A program made the translations under genes and the position numbers. Shown here piece by piece: positions 36,217 through 45,843 of a DNA stretch of 64,000 bases. This stretch comes from Chitinophaga costaii (GTDB taxonomy: Bacteria; Bacteroidota; Bacteroidia; Chitinophagales; Chitinophagaceae). The stretch spans positions 1-64,000 of the forward strand of contig NZ_FMAR01000006.1 of the NCBI RefSeq assembly GCF_900094705.1. Reading direction: 5' to 3'. The stretch's first letter is position 1. Every line of letters begins with the position of its first letter. The notes beneath the pieces are model-generated. The model was given only the letters and a program-made list of their open reading frames with translations, was not told the origin of the DNA and searched no databases.

Positions 36217-36699
36217 ATGAAATCACTAAAAATTATATTATTCATCCTTTTCGGTCTTATCGGAAGTACGGCGGCAGTACGTGCCCAGGACGAGCCAAGA
36301 CCAGAGGCCCTGGAAAAGATCCGCTCTATGCAGATCGCCTATTTGTCTAAGGAGCTGGACCTCACCCAGGATGAAGCCCAAAAATTCTGGCCGGTATATA
36401 ACCAGTACAGTAAAGAAGTGGAGGCCCTGATCACGGAGCGCAAGCAAACCATGCAGCAGATACACAAAAGCTCCACTTCCGCAGAAGACCCTTCTGCCCA
36501 GGTAAGCAGCGAGCTAGCCTATCAGCAGCGCATGGTGGATATTAAGACTCGGTACAAAGATCAGTTCATGCGGGTGCTCCCACCTCAAAAGGTAAACACC
36601 CTGTACCGTGCGGAAAGAGATTTCCGCGCCCAATTGATCCGCCAGTTGAAAGAACGCCAGGAAGGCCGCCCCGGCGGGTTCCGCAGAATGCGCCAATAA
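36217..36699 (+). CDS. Spy/CpxP-like periplasmic protein
   Basis: From ATG 36217 the product has 160 residues with a signal peptide (MKSLKIILFILFGLIGSTAAVRAQ), then an all-helical part. LDLTQDEAQKFWPVYNQYSKE resembles the LTxxQ motif of Spy/CpxP chaperone-like sensors, and the RMVDIKTRYKDQFMRVLPPQKVNTLYRAERDFR helices fit. A basic C-terminus (GGFRRMRQ) follows. The gene starts 19 bases after the anti-sigma-like gene; an alternative upstream in-frame start would overlap it. Likely a sensor or chaperone in the same envelope circuit. Confidence 0.75.
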   Translation: MKSLKIILFILFGLIGSTAAVRAQDEPRPEALEKIRSMQIAYLSKELDLTQDEAQKFWPVYNQYSKEVEALITERKQTMQQIHKSSTSAEDPSAQVSSELAYQQRMVDIKTRYKDQFMRVLPPQKVNTLYRAERDFRAQLIRQLKERQEGRPGGFRRMRQ

Positions 36700-36731
36700 A
36701 GCGATTATACATCTCTTAGCCTATAACAACG

Positions 36732-36760
36732 AAAGGCGTCCTGCGAGGGACGCCTTTTAT
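36732..36760. terminator. Terminator of the sigma-factor operon
   Basis: AAAGGCGTCC (36732-36741) and GGACGCCTTT (36748-36757) form a perfect 10-bp stem followed by T-rich sequence. It lies between converging genes. Confidence 0.75.
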
Positions 36761-36804
36761 TATATTATAATTTTACGGATACAAACAGCCCGCACAGCAG
36801 CGAT

Positions 36805-37548
36805 CTACATTTTTGCAAAGGGAGTACGCACGTCGTGATAAAACAGGAAAGTCCAGCCTTCCTGCTTGCCCTGGGCTAAATATTGCTGACGGAGCTCCAT
36901 GCAACGTTTCCCATCGTAATCGTATTTGGCCACAAAGCGGCTCTTCATCTGGGATAGCTGAGGCGCTACATCACCCCCGTAAAATATGGTTTCCCCATCC
37001 TGCTTTATCAGGAAAACCTGGTGATAAGGGCAGTGTCCTCCGGTAAACTGATAATGGATATAGCCATCAATGGCACCCTCTCCATCTATGAAAATTACAT
37101 TATCCCGCTGTTGCAAAATGGCAACCTCTTCGGCCAGGTAAGACTTCCCGTCATTTTCCAGTGCATACTGCAATTCGCGTGTATTCACATAATAGGTAGC
37201 CTGTGGAAAAGTAAGCAATCGTTCGCCCGTCAATGGATCTTTGTATGATACGCCGCCGGCATGGTCTTTATGGAGGTGGCTCATCAACACTTTAGAAATA
37301 TCCATAGGATTGATACCATGATCTATCAGGTGTTGGTGCAGTTGCAACACACCATTGGCATTGCGAAAACCCAGACCGGTATCCAGCAAAATATAATCCT
37401 GGTCCGTTATAATAAGAAATGGTTGTATTTCTACCAGCAGTGCCCCCCCGCCCCTTTCCTGCAAATTATCCTTACTAAGATCAAACGGCACAAATTGTTT
37501 AGTCTTATCAACCGTAAAAGCCCCTTCCGACAATGGTATAATCCGCAT
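36805..37548 (-). CDS. Metallo-beta-lactamase-fold hydrolase
   Basis: The 247-residue product has the MBL metal motif HLHKDH (residues about 91-96) in MSHLHKDHAGG, preceded by LLDTGLG, with later ligands in TGGHCPYH and FYGGDVAP. This is the general lactonase/glyoxalase-II-like layout; the substrate cannot be named. Its start codon is 5 bases from an eight-copy TGAATTA microsatellite, and the nearest upstream gene in the same direction is rodA, across 0.8 kb of repeats. The gene may be read from the rod operon or from an unseen promoter in the array; repeat number could affect its expression. Confidence 0.85.
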   Translation of the reverse strand: MRIIPLSEGAFTVDKTKQFVPFDLSKDNLQERGGGALLVEIQPFLIITDQDYILLDTGLGFRNANGVLQLHQHLIDHGINPMDISKVLMSHLHKDHAGGVSYKDPLTGERLLTFPQATYYVNTRELQYALENDGKSYLAEEVAILQQRDNVIFIDGEGAIDGYIHYQFTGGHCPYHQVFLIKQDGETIFYGGDVAPQLSQMKSRFVAKYDYDGKRCMELRQQYLAQGKQEGWTFLFYHDVRTPFAKM

Positions 37549-37553
37549 TCTTA

Positions 37554-37609
37554 TGAATTATGAATTATGAATTATGAATTATGAATTATGAATTATGAAT
37601 TATGAATTA
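37554..37609. repeat. Microsatellite, eight perfect TGAATTA units
   Basis: Eight head-to-tail copies of the 7-mer TGAATTA run from 37554 to 37609, starting 5 bases from the ATG of the MBL-fold gene. On the transcript of that gene they read (TAATTCA)8, directly before the start codon. The reverse-complement 7-mer occurs in blocks in the 120-bp array that follows, so the two can pair. Confidence 0.95.
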
Positions 37610-37634
37610 AAAAATTTATGCCAAAAAATAAAAT

Positions 37635-38370
37635 ATCCTACCGCATGACTAACTCTTCATTTATGATTTCGAATTACAGTTAATGCAGAAATTAAGCACC
37701 CAACAAATTACACCTCATTCATAATTCATAATTCATAATTCATAATTATAAATTATCCTACCGCATGACTAACTCTTCATTTATGATTTCGAATTACAGT
37801 TAATGCAGAAATTAAGCACCCAACAAATTACACCTCATTCATAATTCATAATTCATAATTCATAATTATAAATTATCCTACCGCATGACTAACTCTTCAT
37901 TTATGATTTCGAATTACAGTTAATGCAGAAATTAAGCACCCAACAAATTACACCTCATTCATAATTCATAATTCATAATTCATAATTATAAATTATCCTA
38001 CCGCATGACTAACTCTTCATTTATGATTTCGAATTACAGTTAATGCAGAAATTAAGCACCCAACAAATTACACCTCATTCATAATTCATAATTCATAATT
38101 CATAATTCATAATTCATAATTCATAATTATAAATTATCCTACCGCATGACTAACTCTTCATTTATGATTTCGAATTACAGTTAATGCAGAAATTAAGCAC
38201 CCAACAAATTACACCTCATTCATAATTCATAATTCATAATTCATAATTATAAATTATCCTACCGCATGAATAACTCACTAATTTATAATTTCGAATTACA
38301 ATATAATGCAGAAATAAAATACCAAACAAAATACGCTTCATTCATAATTCATAATTCATAATTATGAATT
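37635..38370. repeat. Tandem array of 120-bp units filling the gap between rodA and the MBL gene
   Basis: The string ATCCTACCGCATGA recurs at 37635, 37755, 37875, 37995, 38136 and 38256, so the period is 120 bp with one 141-bp step (three extra 7-mers, 21 bp). Copies 1-5 look identical apart from that insertion; copy 6 has many substitutions. Each unit ends in a block of TAATTCA units, the reverse complement of the microsatellite at 37554. The last block runs into the rodA stop codon. Not CRISPR (no spacers), not coding (stops in all frames), no transposase. Perfect copies imply recent expansion. Confidence 0.95.
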
Positions 38371-39658
38371 AACGAAGCACCATTTGCCGGTCCGCATCCA
38401 GGCGTAGCATGATAAAAATGAGGATGGTGAATGTCATCATGGAAGAGCCGCCATAACTAACCAAGGGCAGTGGTATACCGATTACGGGGGCCAGGCCTAT
38501 GGTCATGGCCACGTTAATAAACAGGTGGAAGAAAATAATGCTGGCCACCCCATAGGCATACACCCGGCTGAAGGTAGACCGCTGTCTTTCCGCTACCGTA
38601 ATAATTCGTAAAAGCAGGGCTACATAAATGCCCAGGAAAATAATGCAGCCCAGGAAGCCAAAGTCTTCCCCGATGGTACAGAAAATGAAGTCGGTGCTTT
38701 GCTCTGGTACAAAGTCGTAGCGGGTTTGGGTGCCTTTAAGGTATCCCTTGCCCAGCAGTCCACCGGAGCCGATGGCGATCATGCTTTGGCGGGTATTGTA
38801 AGTAGCTTTCGGATCATCATCCTTGCCCAGCATTACATAAATACGTTTTACCTGGTAGTCCTTCAGCACCTTGGTAAAGGCATAAGGTACTACCACCACT
38901 ACAAAAGCAGAACAGAAGGCCCAGATGGCAACAATCAGTACCAGGAGGGAACGCTTGCGCCGTATTTGCCGGCGCATAAAATACACCACCAGCAAGGTAA
39001 TGACGGTAAATACCACAAAAAGTATTTGTTTATTCTCCACTAGCAGCGCGCTCAGTACCAGCACCACAGCGGAGAAGGCAATTACTAGCAATACGCCAGG
39101 TAGCCCTTCGCGGTACATTACCAGGAAAAAGCTAAAGTACACCAACGCCAGGCCCGTTTCTTTCTGGGCAATGATGATCACCGCCGGCACTAGTGCAATG
39201 GCTGCCGCAATGAGGCGGGGCCTTAGCTTTTTAAAATCCGTTTCCAGTAAGGACAGGTATTTGGCCAATGCCAGGTTGGTACATATTTTAGTAAACTCCG
39301 CCGGTTGAAACTGGAAACCACCGATCACCAGCCAGGAATGCGATCCGTTCACATCGCGTCCTATGCCGATCACCACCAATAGCAGCAGGATACCGAAGGC
39401 ATAAAACAAATTGGCCGTTGCCGTAAAAAATTTTGAGTCGGTTAGCCAAATGCCGGTAGCCAGCACCATCGATATGCCAAACCACATGATCTGCTTGGAA
39501 AAGCTCTTATTGACATGAATAATATTATACCATAACGGATCTCCTTCCCGGTGTTCTGCCGCAAAAATGCACAGGATACCGATGATCACGAGCGCCATGT
39601 AGAGGCCCACAATAGACCAGTCTATCCCCGAAGTCAGTTTTGCATTTTGACGGTTCAT
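38369..39658 (-). CDS. rodA: Rod shape-determining SEDS glycosyltransferase RodA
   Basis: The 429-residue SEDS protein has about 10 membrane helices and the family motifs GSHSWLVIGGFQFQPAEFTK, the catalytic-region Asp in QSTDFIFCTIGEDFGFLG, and the C-terminal GIPLPLVSYGGSSMM. It polymerises peptidoglycan glycan strands with PBP2 in the elongasome. It is 6 bases downstream of mrdA, the last gene of mreBCD-mrdA-rodA. Its length exceeds that of E. coli RodA, with an expanded loop around residues 195-275 (MRRQIRRKRSLL). Its stop codon lies in the last repeat of the downstream array. Confidence 0.95.
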   Translation of the reverse strand: MNRQNAKLTSGIDWSIVGLYMALVIIGILCIFAAEHREGDPLWYNIIHVNKSFSKQIMWFGISMVLATGIWLTDSKFFTATANLFYAFGILLLLVVIGIGRDVNGSHSWLVIGGFQFQPAEFTKICTNLALAKYLSLLETDFKKLRPRLIAAAIALVPAVIIIAQKETGLALVYFSFFLVMYREGLPGVLLVIAFSAVVLVLSALLVENKQILFVVFTVITLLVVYFMRRQIRRKRSLLVLIVAIWAFCSAFVVVVVPYAFTKVLKDYQVKRIYVMLGKDDDPKATYNTRQSMIAIGSGGLLGKGYLKGTQTRYDFVPEQSTDFIFCTIGEDFGFLGCIIFLGIYVALLLRIITVAERQRSTFSRVYAYGVASIIFFHLFINVAMTIGLAPVIGIPLPLVSYGGSSMMTFTILIFIMLRLDADRQMVLR

Positions 39659-39664
39659 GTACAG

Positions 39665-41623
39665 TTATAAGGTTTTTGGACGCGCCTTTGCATCGGCAGC
39701 AGCGGTAGAGACTTGAATACGGTTCAGTGAATCCAGTTTGGATTTTTGCAGCATGGCAGGCGAGATGGTCACGGTATTGATCATTTTGTCTACCAGCGGC
39801 TGGCGTTTAGCGGCAATGGTATCGTTCAGATATTTTTCAATCATGAAGCTGGCTATTGGAGCGGCGTAGGTGGCGCCAAAGCCGGCATTTTCCACTACCA
39901 CTGCAATACAGATTTTCGGATTTTCTACCGGGGCAAAGGCTACAAAAATGGAGTGGTTCTTCAATTTAGTACGTTCTCCGTTTACGATGGCATAGTTCTC
40001 TGCCGTACCCGTTTTGCCACCCATGGTTATCCCATCTATGCGGGCGGCCACACCTGTACCGGCTTCTATCACATCCTGCATCCCGCGTATTACTGCACCA
40101 AAAGTGGTATCCGCTAACCGGGCCACTACGTGTTTTTCCTTGAATTTGTTCAGCACATCAGAATTATCACCATCTATCTTATCAACGAAGTGGGGGATAA
40201 AGAAGTATCCACGATTAGAGATGATACACATTTCGTTCGCCATCTGCAGTGGAGTGAGCGTAAGCTCACCCTGGCCAATGCCAAGAAATACATTGGTGCA
40301 AGAGTTCCAACTGCCATTATACCGTTTGTTAAAATAGGAAGTATCTGGCAGCGTACCCCGGCTTTCACTGGGAATGTCTACACCAATACGATGTCCGAGA
40401 CCGAAGGAGCTCATATAATCCCACCATTTATGCATGCCCCCCACTTTAATACCACCAAATTTCTGTGCATCTACACTGAGGCGATATACGTGAGAGAAAT
40501 ATGCGTTGCAAGAGTGGGCCAGTGCCAGGCGCAGGTTTGCCGCATGACCAGCATCGTGGTGCTCACATTTGATCGGCCGGTTGCAGCCATAATAGGCCCC
40601 CGTGCAGGGATAGCCGAATGAAGGCGTAATAACCCCCTCATCGAGCGCCACCATGGCCGTCATCGGCTTAAAGGTGGATCCAGGTGGATAGGTGGCCTGT
40701 ATGGCCCGGTTGAGTAATGGCTTGGTCGTATCTGTAAAAAGACGGCTAAAATTAGCATTCCGGAAAGGACCTGTCAGCAAATTTGGGTCAAAGGAAGGAC
40801 CACTTACCATGGCCAGTATACCGCCGGTCTTGGGGTCCAACGCCACCACACTGCCAATTTTCCCTTTCATAAGTTTTTCACCAAACATCTGTAAGTCTAT
40901 GTCCAGCGAAAGGCGCAGGTTTTTACCTGCAATGGCTGCCGTATCAAACTCTCCTTTTTCGTAAGACCCTTGTGTTCTATTTAAGTTGTCTTTTACCAGG
41001 TATTGAATACCGCGCTGGCCCATGAGTTCTTTCTGATAAGTGCGCTCCAGGCCGGTTAATCCCATGTAATCGCCCTGGTTATAATCTGCATATTCCGGTT
41101 TCTTTAACAGATCTGGTGGAATTTCCGCGATATAGCCCAGAAAATTAGCGGCTGCTGCATAGGGGTAAGACCGGATCTGACGCTGCACCAATTCAAAGCC
41201 TGGTTGGAAAAGAAACATACTTTCTTGCAAACGCCCGAAAACGGCGGGCTGTAGTAGGGGCGCAAATACGGAGGGGCGCACACGGCCGTTTTTAACAATA
41301 GCACCGGTAAGCCTTTTCAAATATTCTTCATGATTGATCTGGAGTATTTCGCAGAGGTAGGCAGTATCTATTTTTTTGATGTTGGCGGGAGTTACCACCA
41401 GGTCGTAAAGTGCATCATTGCTGAGAATGCTGCGACCTTTGCGGTCGAGGATAATACCACGGCTGGGGTATACCACCTTCCGCAATACGGCATTGGCATC
41501 GGCCAGCTTGGCGTATTTCTTTTCGATCACCTGTAACCAAAACAAGCGCGTACCAATAATGAGGATCATTCCGAGAAAGATCATCTGTATCACTCTTCTT
41601 CTGGGCTGATTATAAACTGACAT
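39665..41623 (-). CDS. mrdA: Penicillin-binding protein 2 (elongasome transpeptidase)
   Basis: The 652-residue product has one N-terminal membrane helix (about 11-30), a dimerisation/pedestal domain, and a class B transpeptidase domain with S316-T-F-K319 in PPGSTFKP, S371-C-N373 in AHSCNAYF, and KTGTAEN. It cross-links peptidoglycan during cell elongation in complex with RodA. The tail after the KTG motif is about 100 residues, longer than in E. coli and rich in Ala/Lys. The gene lies between mreD (147 bases upstream) and rodA (6 bases downstream). Confidence 0.95.
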   Translation of the reverse strand: MSVYNQPRRRVIQMIFLGMILIIGTRLFWLQVIEKKYAKLADANAVLRKVVYPSRGIILDRKGRSILSNDALYDLVVTPANIKKIDTAYLCEILQINHEEYLKRLTGAIVKNGRVRPSVFAPLLQPAVFGRLQESMFLFQPGFELVQRQIRSYPYAAAANFLGYIAEIPPDLLKKPEYADYNQGDYMGLTGLERTYQKELMGQRGIQYLVKDNLNRTQGSYEKGEFDTAAIAGKNLRLSLDIDLQMFGEKLMKGKIGSVVALDPKTGGILAMVSGPSFDPNLLTGPFRNANFSRLFTDTTKPLLNRAIQATYPPGSTFKPMTAMVALDEGVITPSFGYPCTGAYYGCNRPIKCEHHDAGHAANLRLALAHSCNAYFSHVYRLSVDAQKFGGIKVGGMHKWWDYMSSFGLGHRIGVDIPSESRGTLPDTSYFNKRYNGSWNSCTNVFLGIGQGELTLTPLQMANEMCIISNRGYFFIPHFVDKIDGDNSDVLNKFKEKHVVARLADTTFGAVIRGMQDVIEAGTGVAARIDGITMGGKTGTAENYAIVNGERTKLKNHSIFVAFAPVENPKICIAVVVENAGFGATYAAPIASFMIEKYLNDTIAAKRQPLVDKMINTVTISPAMLQKSKLDSLNRIQVSTAAADAKARPKTL

Positions 41624-41770
41624 GGGAAATGAGTAATGAGCTGCAAGATTTTTGTAGGAACCGGATCACGAACCGCGATACTGCCAGCCGCCGGGCGGTC
41701 CGTAAAATTAGCAATTCGACCGGTAAAGTAATACACACACTTCAGCTATCCCAACTTATTAAGAATTGAG

Positions 41771-42283
41771 TTACTGCTTTTTTGAATAAAATAACAACTC
41801 GTACAGCAGTACCAGTACCAGGCTTGCTGCGGTGGAAGCCACTATTTTCAACAACAGGTATAATAAATTGGCCATGTTGAATACTTCCAGGGTAAAGTAT
41901 ACCACGTGGTGCAGAAATACCAGGATGGTGGCATACACGAAAAATTGCGTACTGCCCATACTGGTCAAGGAAGGTGTTTTCTGGGTGGTTTCAAAACCGC
42001 CTTGGGGCGACAGGATGTTGATGATAAAGGGTCGCAGGTAAGCAATGAATACACAGGCCGCAGCGTGTACGCCCATAGTATTCATAAACATATCCAGCGT
42101 AAGGCCGGTGAAAAGGCCGAGGAGCATAAGGCCCGGGCGGGGTAGGTTGAAGGGGAGCAGCAGGATAAACAGCATGTAAATGTACAGGCTGACAAACTGG
42201 CCCACCAGTATTTTGTTAAGCACAAATAACTGCAACAACAGCAGCAGTATGAAGCGGATAATATTTCTTAAAAGTATACTCAT
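41771..42283 (-). CDS. mreD: Rod shape-determining membrane protein MreD
   Basis: The 170-residue product has five or six hydrophobic helices (LLRNIIRFILLLLLQLFVLNK; LYIYMLFILLLPF; PGLMLLGLFTGLTLDMFMNT; VHAAACVFIAYLRPFIINIL; FFVYATILVFLHHVVYF; the last near the C-terminus), with G-x-x-x-G-x-x-x-D in the third, typical of MreD. It overlaps mreC by 4 bases (ATGA-type coupling). It is part of the elongasome with MreB and MreC. Confidence 0.9.
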   Translation of the reverse strand: MSILLRNIIRFILLLLLQLFVLNKILVGQFVSLYIYMLFILLLPFNLPRPGLMLLGLFTGLTLDMFMNTMGVHAAACVFIAYLRPFIINILSPQGGFETTQKTPSLTSMGSTQFFVYATILVFLHHVVYFTLEVFNMANLLYLLLKIVASTAASLVLVLLYELLFYSKKQ

Positions 42284-43164
42284 TTGTTCGCCCTTGTTGA
42301 ATCTTCCAGGTTTGATTGTTCGTCTTTCAACAGGTTTTCAATCACATATACGTATTCTACATTGTAAAAATTAGTAGCCAGTTTCAAGCGGATATTAAAC
42401 GAGGTACTAGACTTGTCTTCCACCGTTACGCTATCCACATAACCAATAGGAATATCTGGGGGGAAGAAGGAAGAAAAACCACTGGTAACTACCGTATCGC
42501 CCTTTTGAACCTTGGCATTGCGGGGTATGTCGTGCAGAACTGCGTACATGCCACTGCCCCCGTCCCACTGTACATTACCCATTTCTTTGGTACGGAGCAA
42601 GCGGGCGCTAAAACCAAAATTGCGAACCCTGCTGAGCAAAGACAGCACCACGGCGTAATTATCGCTGGCGCTCCGTACCACCCCAACCACGCCGGCACTG
42701 CTGATCACGCCCATGTTAGGCTTAACCCCCTGCAATCGGCCACGGTGAATGGTGATATAGTTTACATCCTGGTTCACGGAATTGTTGACAACCTTAGCCT
42801 CACGGTAAAAATACTTGCGTACTTTACTTTCCAACAGTTTATGAAGGGAATCATCGCTAAACCGGCGCAATGTGTCGGTGTGAGTACCGCTGGCAGTATC
42901 AAACTGGTCGAAAGTAGTGGCCAGGTAGTTGCGGAGACGGCTGTTTTCCCGCACCAGGCTATCATTGGTGGCGGTGAGATGGAGATAATATTCCACCTGA
43001 TTGTACTGTTCGTACATTTTGCCCGAAATCTGGTTGGCGGAATTGATATAGGCGGTATGCTGGAAATCGTTTTTTTGAAACACCAGCACAATACAGATCA
43101 CTTCCAGCAGCAGAAATAAAAAGAAGTTAAAATAACGCCTGAAGAAAATGATAAGATTACGCAC
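42280..43164 (-). CDS. mreC: Rod shape-determining protein MreC
   Basis: The 294-residue product has one membrane segment (about 11-27, FFLFLLLEVICIVLVF), a periplasmic coiled-coil part (about 50-80) and the double beta-barrel domain with GRLQGVKPNMGVISSAGVVG, VQWDGGSGMYAVLHDIP and GDTVVTSGFSSFFPPDIPIG, all typical of MreC. It bridges cytoplasmic MreB to PBP2/RodA. It lies 175 bases downstream of mreB, and its stop overlaps the mreD start. Confidence 0.93.
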   Translation of the reverse strand: MRNLIIFFRRYFNFFLFLLLEVICIVLVFQKNDFQHTAYINSANQISGKMYEQYNQVEYYLHLTATNDSLVRENSRLRNYLATTFDQFDTASGTHTDTLRRFSDDSLHKLLESKVRKYFYREAKVVNNSVNQDVNYITIHRGRLQGVKPNMGVISSAGVVGVVRSASDNYAVVLSLLSRVRNFGFSARLLRTKEMGNVQWDGGSGMYAVLHDIPRNAKVQKGDTVVTSGFSSFFPPDIPIGYVDSVTVEDKSSTSFNIRLKLATNFYNVEYVYVIENLLKDEQSNLEDSTRANK

Positions 43165-43339
43165 CGGTTAAAAGTATAATTTCCAATAGGCCCAAATCCA
43201 ACATCAATACAGAAGCGGTTGCATGGACTTACCGGAAAGGTTTTGCTGGTTTAGGTTTTATATATTTTAAGTTCCAAAACTGTGATTTTCCACCATAAGG
43301 TTAGCCCTTAATTTTGGAACTTAAAATGTACGAAGCTTG

Positions 43340-44362
43340 TTATTGCATCAGGAAAGGATACTTACCCACGTGCTTCAGGGCAATGCCCGTACCTCTTACC
43401 ACGGCACGCAGCGGATCGTCGGCTACATGCACGGGTAGTTTTATTTTTTGGGAAAGACGCTTATCCAGCCCGCGCAGCAAGGCGCCACCACCGGTAAGGT
43501 ACAAGCCACGGCGGTAAATATCGGCAGCCAGTTCCGGCGGTGTTGTTTCCAACGCTTTGAGTATGGCTTCTTCAATTTTGAAAATAGATTTGTCCAGTGC
43601 TTCAGCGATCTCCTGGTAAGACACCTGAATTTGCTTGGGGATACCTGTTACCAAGTCACGGCCATTTACCGGGATGTCATCTGGTGGGTTATCCAGTTCT
43701 TTGAGGGCGGAACCTACCTGGATTTTGATCTGCTCTGCAGTACGTTCACCAATCAGCAGGCTGTGGTAGCGGCGCAGGGCTTCCATGATGTCTGCAGTAA
43801 ACTCATCGCCTGCAATACGGATACTCTGGTCGCACACAATACCGGCCAGGGCGATCACAGAAATACCGGTGGTACCACCTCCAATATCGATAATCATATT
43901 ACCTACCGGCTCTTCAACGTCTATACCTATACCAAGGGCAGCAGCCATTGGTTCATGAATTAAAAATACTTCTTTAGCACCTGCCTGCTCGGCAGAGTCG
44001 CGCACGGCACGCTTTTCTACTTCCGTAATGCTGGAAGGTATACAAATAACCATGCGCCAGCTCGGTGCAAACAATGGCTTTTTGGGGTATACCATCTTGA
44101 TCATTTCACGCAGCATGCCTTCCGCTGCGTTAAAATCTGCAATTACACCGTCTTTCAACGGGCGGATGGTACGCAGGTATTCATGTGTCTTTTCATGCAT
44201 CATCATGGCTTTTTTACCTACGGCCACAATTTTGCCCCCTGCCCTTTCAATGGCCACGATAGATGGCTCGTCCACCACCACCTGGTCATTATGAATGATA
44301 AGCGTATTCGCTGTACCCAAGTCGATCGCTATCTCCTGCGTTAAAAAATTAAAAAAGCCCAT
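43340..44362 (-). CDS. mreB: Rod shape-determining actin-like protein MreB
   Basis: The 340-residue actin-fold ATPase has the phosphate-1 motif EIAIDLGTANTLI, phosphate-2 NMIIDIGGGTTGISVIAL, and the adenosine motif YLTGGGALLRGLD. ATG 44362 (MGFFNF) is chosen; an in-frame ATG 5 codons upstream adds residues not typical of MreB. On the minus strand CAATTTTG at 44389-44396 may be the -7 box of the whole mreBCD-mrdA-rodA operon. MreB forms membrane filaments that guide lateral wall synthesis, so rod shape is expected. Confidence 0.96.
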   Translation of the reverse strand: MGFFNFLTQEIAIDLGTANTLIIHNDQVVVDEPSIVAIERAGGKIVAVGKKAMMMHEKTHEYLRTIRPLKDGVIADFNAAEGMLREMIKMVYPKKPLFAPSWRMVICIPSSITEVEKRAVRDSAEQAGAKEVFLIHEPMAAALGIGIDVEEPVGNMIIDIGGGTTGISVIALAGIVCDQSIRIAGDEFTADIMEALRRYHSLLIGERTAEQIKIQVGSALKELDNPPDDIPVNGRDLVTGIPKQIQVSYQEIAEALDKSIFKIEEAILKALETTPPELAADIYRRGLYLTGGGALLRGLDKRLSQKIKLPVHVADDPLRAVVRGTGIALKHVGKYPFLMQ

Positions 44363-44565
44363 TGTTGATACGGTCAAAAATTTGAATGCAAAATTGAATA
44401 ATTCTCACGAATATACGATACAAAAAATGTATGTTACCCTAAATAATTTAAGTGCTGAAAAACTGCTGCTACCGCATTAATTCATGGGTGATCGTGCATA
44501 CGCTGCAGGCATAAACTGTACCAGTATTTGACCTGCACCCTTCAAATATATATTAAAATTAAACT

Positions 44566-45843
44566 TTATACAAATTCAAAGCCTATATCTTTCCTAAAAT
44601 ATTTCCCCTCAAATTGTATCTGTGCCGCCGTAGCCTTGGAATGGGCCAGCGCCGTGGCCAGATCAACGGCCAGGGATGTTACGGTGAGTACCCGCCCGCC
44701 ATTGGTCATCACCTGACTGCCGGCCAGCGTAGTACCGGCATGCAGTACCAACTGGTTTGCAGTGGAAGCGGGAATACCGGTAATTACCTTGCCTTTCTCG
44801 TAAGCTTCCGGGTATCCGCCTGCCACCAGCATAACGGTGGCGGCTGCACGCGGATCGGCCAGTACTTGCTGCTGGCTCAGCGTGCCGGTGGTCACTGCCA
44901 GGAATAGTTCCACCAGATCATTCTGCAAACGCGGCATCACCACTTCCGTTTCCGGATCGCCCATGCGACAGTTGTACTCAATAACATACGGCTCGCCGCC
45001 TACTTTAATGAGACCAAAAAACACAAAACCATGATAGGCTATGTTTTCTTTGAAAAGCCCGTTTATCGTGGGTTTTATTACCTGCTCATCTACCTTGTCC
45101 ATGAAGGTTTTATCGGCAAATGGAACGGGCGATACAGCGCCCATGCCGCCGGTATTTAAGCCGGTATCGCCTTCACCAATGCGTTTATAATCTTTGGCAG
45201 CAGGCAGGGTTACATAACTTTTGCCATCGGTCAGTGCAAACACAGACAGCTCAATACCAGAAAGAAATTGCTCAATTACCACTTTTTTACCTGCGTCGCC
45301 AAACTTGGCGTCACGGATCATTTGCCGGAATGCGTCTTGTGCTTCCGCCGTAGTGGTGGCAATTACCACACCTTTGCCAGCAGCCAGGCCGTCGGCCTTA
45401 ATTACTACAGGCAATGCATGCTGGGCCAGGTAGGCCACGCCTTCTTCAAAGGTGTCTTCGGTAAATTCGCGATAAGCTGCTGTAGGTATGCCATGACGGC
45501 ACATAAACTGCTTGGCAAATGCCTTGCTGCCTTCTAACTGCGCGCCGTATTGAGAAGGGCCCATTACCGGAATATGGCGGAGCGCCTCCTCTTGTTGAAA
45601 GAAGTCATAAATACCGTTTACAAGCGGGTCTTCAGGACCTGGCACTACCAGGTCTATCCCATTTTCCAGGCAAAAGGTTTTTATACTGGTGAAGTCGGAT
45701 ACGGCAATATTTACATTCTGCCCGTATTGAGGGGTACCGGCGTTACCGGGGGCAATGAAAAGCTGTGTACAGAGCGGGCTTTGTGCCATTTTCCAGGCCA
45801 GCGCATGCTCGCGGCCTCCACTACCAAGCAATAATATATTCAT
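44566..45843 (-). CDS. purD: Phosphoribosylamine-glycine ligase (PurD)
   Basis: The 425-residue ATP-grasp enzyme opens MNILLLGSGGREHALAWKMA, with PGNAGT, a GxxDLVVPGPEDPLVNGI part, the ATP-binding LPVVIKADGLAAGKGV and the metal loop VIEYNCRMGDPETEVVMPRL. It makes glycinamide ribonucleotide in purine synthesis. It stands alone, divergent from the POT transporter gene across a 205-base gap. Confidence 0.95.
   Translation of the reverse strand: MNILLLGSGGREHALAWKMAQSPLCTQLFIAPGNAGTPQYGQNVNIAVSDFTSIKTFCLENGIDLVVPGPEDPLVNGIYDFFQQEEALRHIPVMGPSQYGAQLEGSKAFAKQFMCRHGIPTAAYREFTEDTFEEGVAYLAQHALPVVIKADGLAAGKGVVIATTTAEAQDAFRQMIRDAKFGDAGKKVVIEQFLSGIELSVFALTDGKSYVTLPAAKDYKRIGEGDTGLNTGGMGAVSPVPFADKTFMDKVDEQVIKPTINGLFKENIAYHGFVFFGLIKVGGEPYVIEYNCRMGDPETEVVMPRLQNDLVELFLAVTTGTLSQQQVLADPRAAATVMLVAGGYPEAYEKGKVITGIPASTANQLVLHAGTTLAGSQVMTNGGRVLTVTSLAVDLATALAHSKATAAQIQFEGKYFRKDIGFEFV

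Noticed and set aside
37554-38370. CRISPR-like array
   Set aside because: The 120-bp copies are contiguous and have no unique spacers; no cas gene is nearby.
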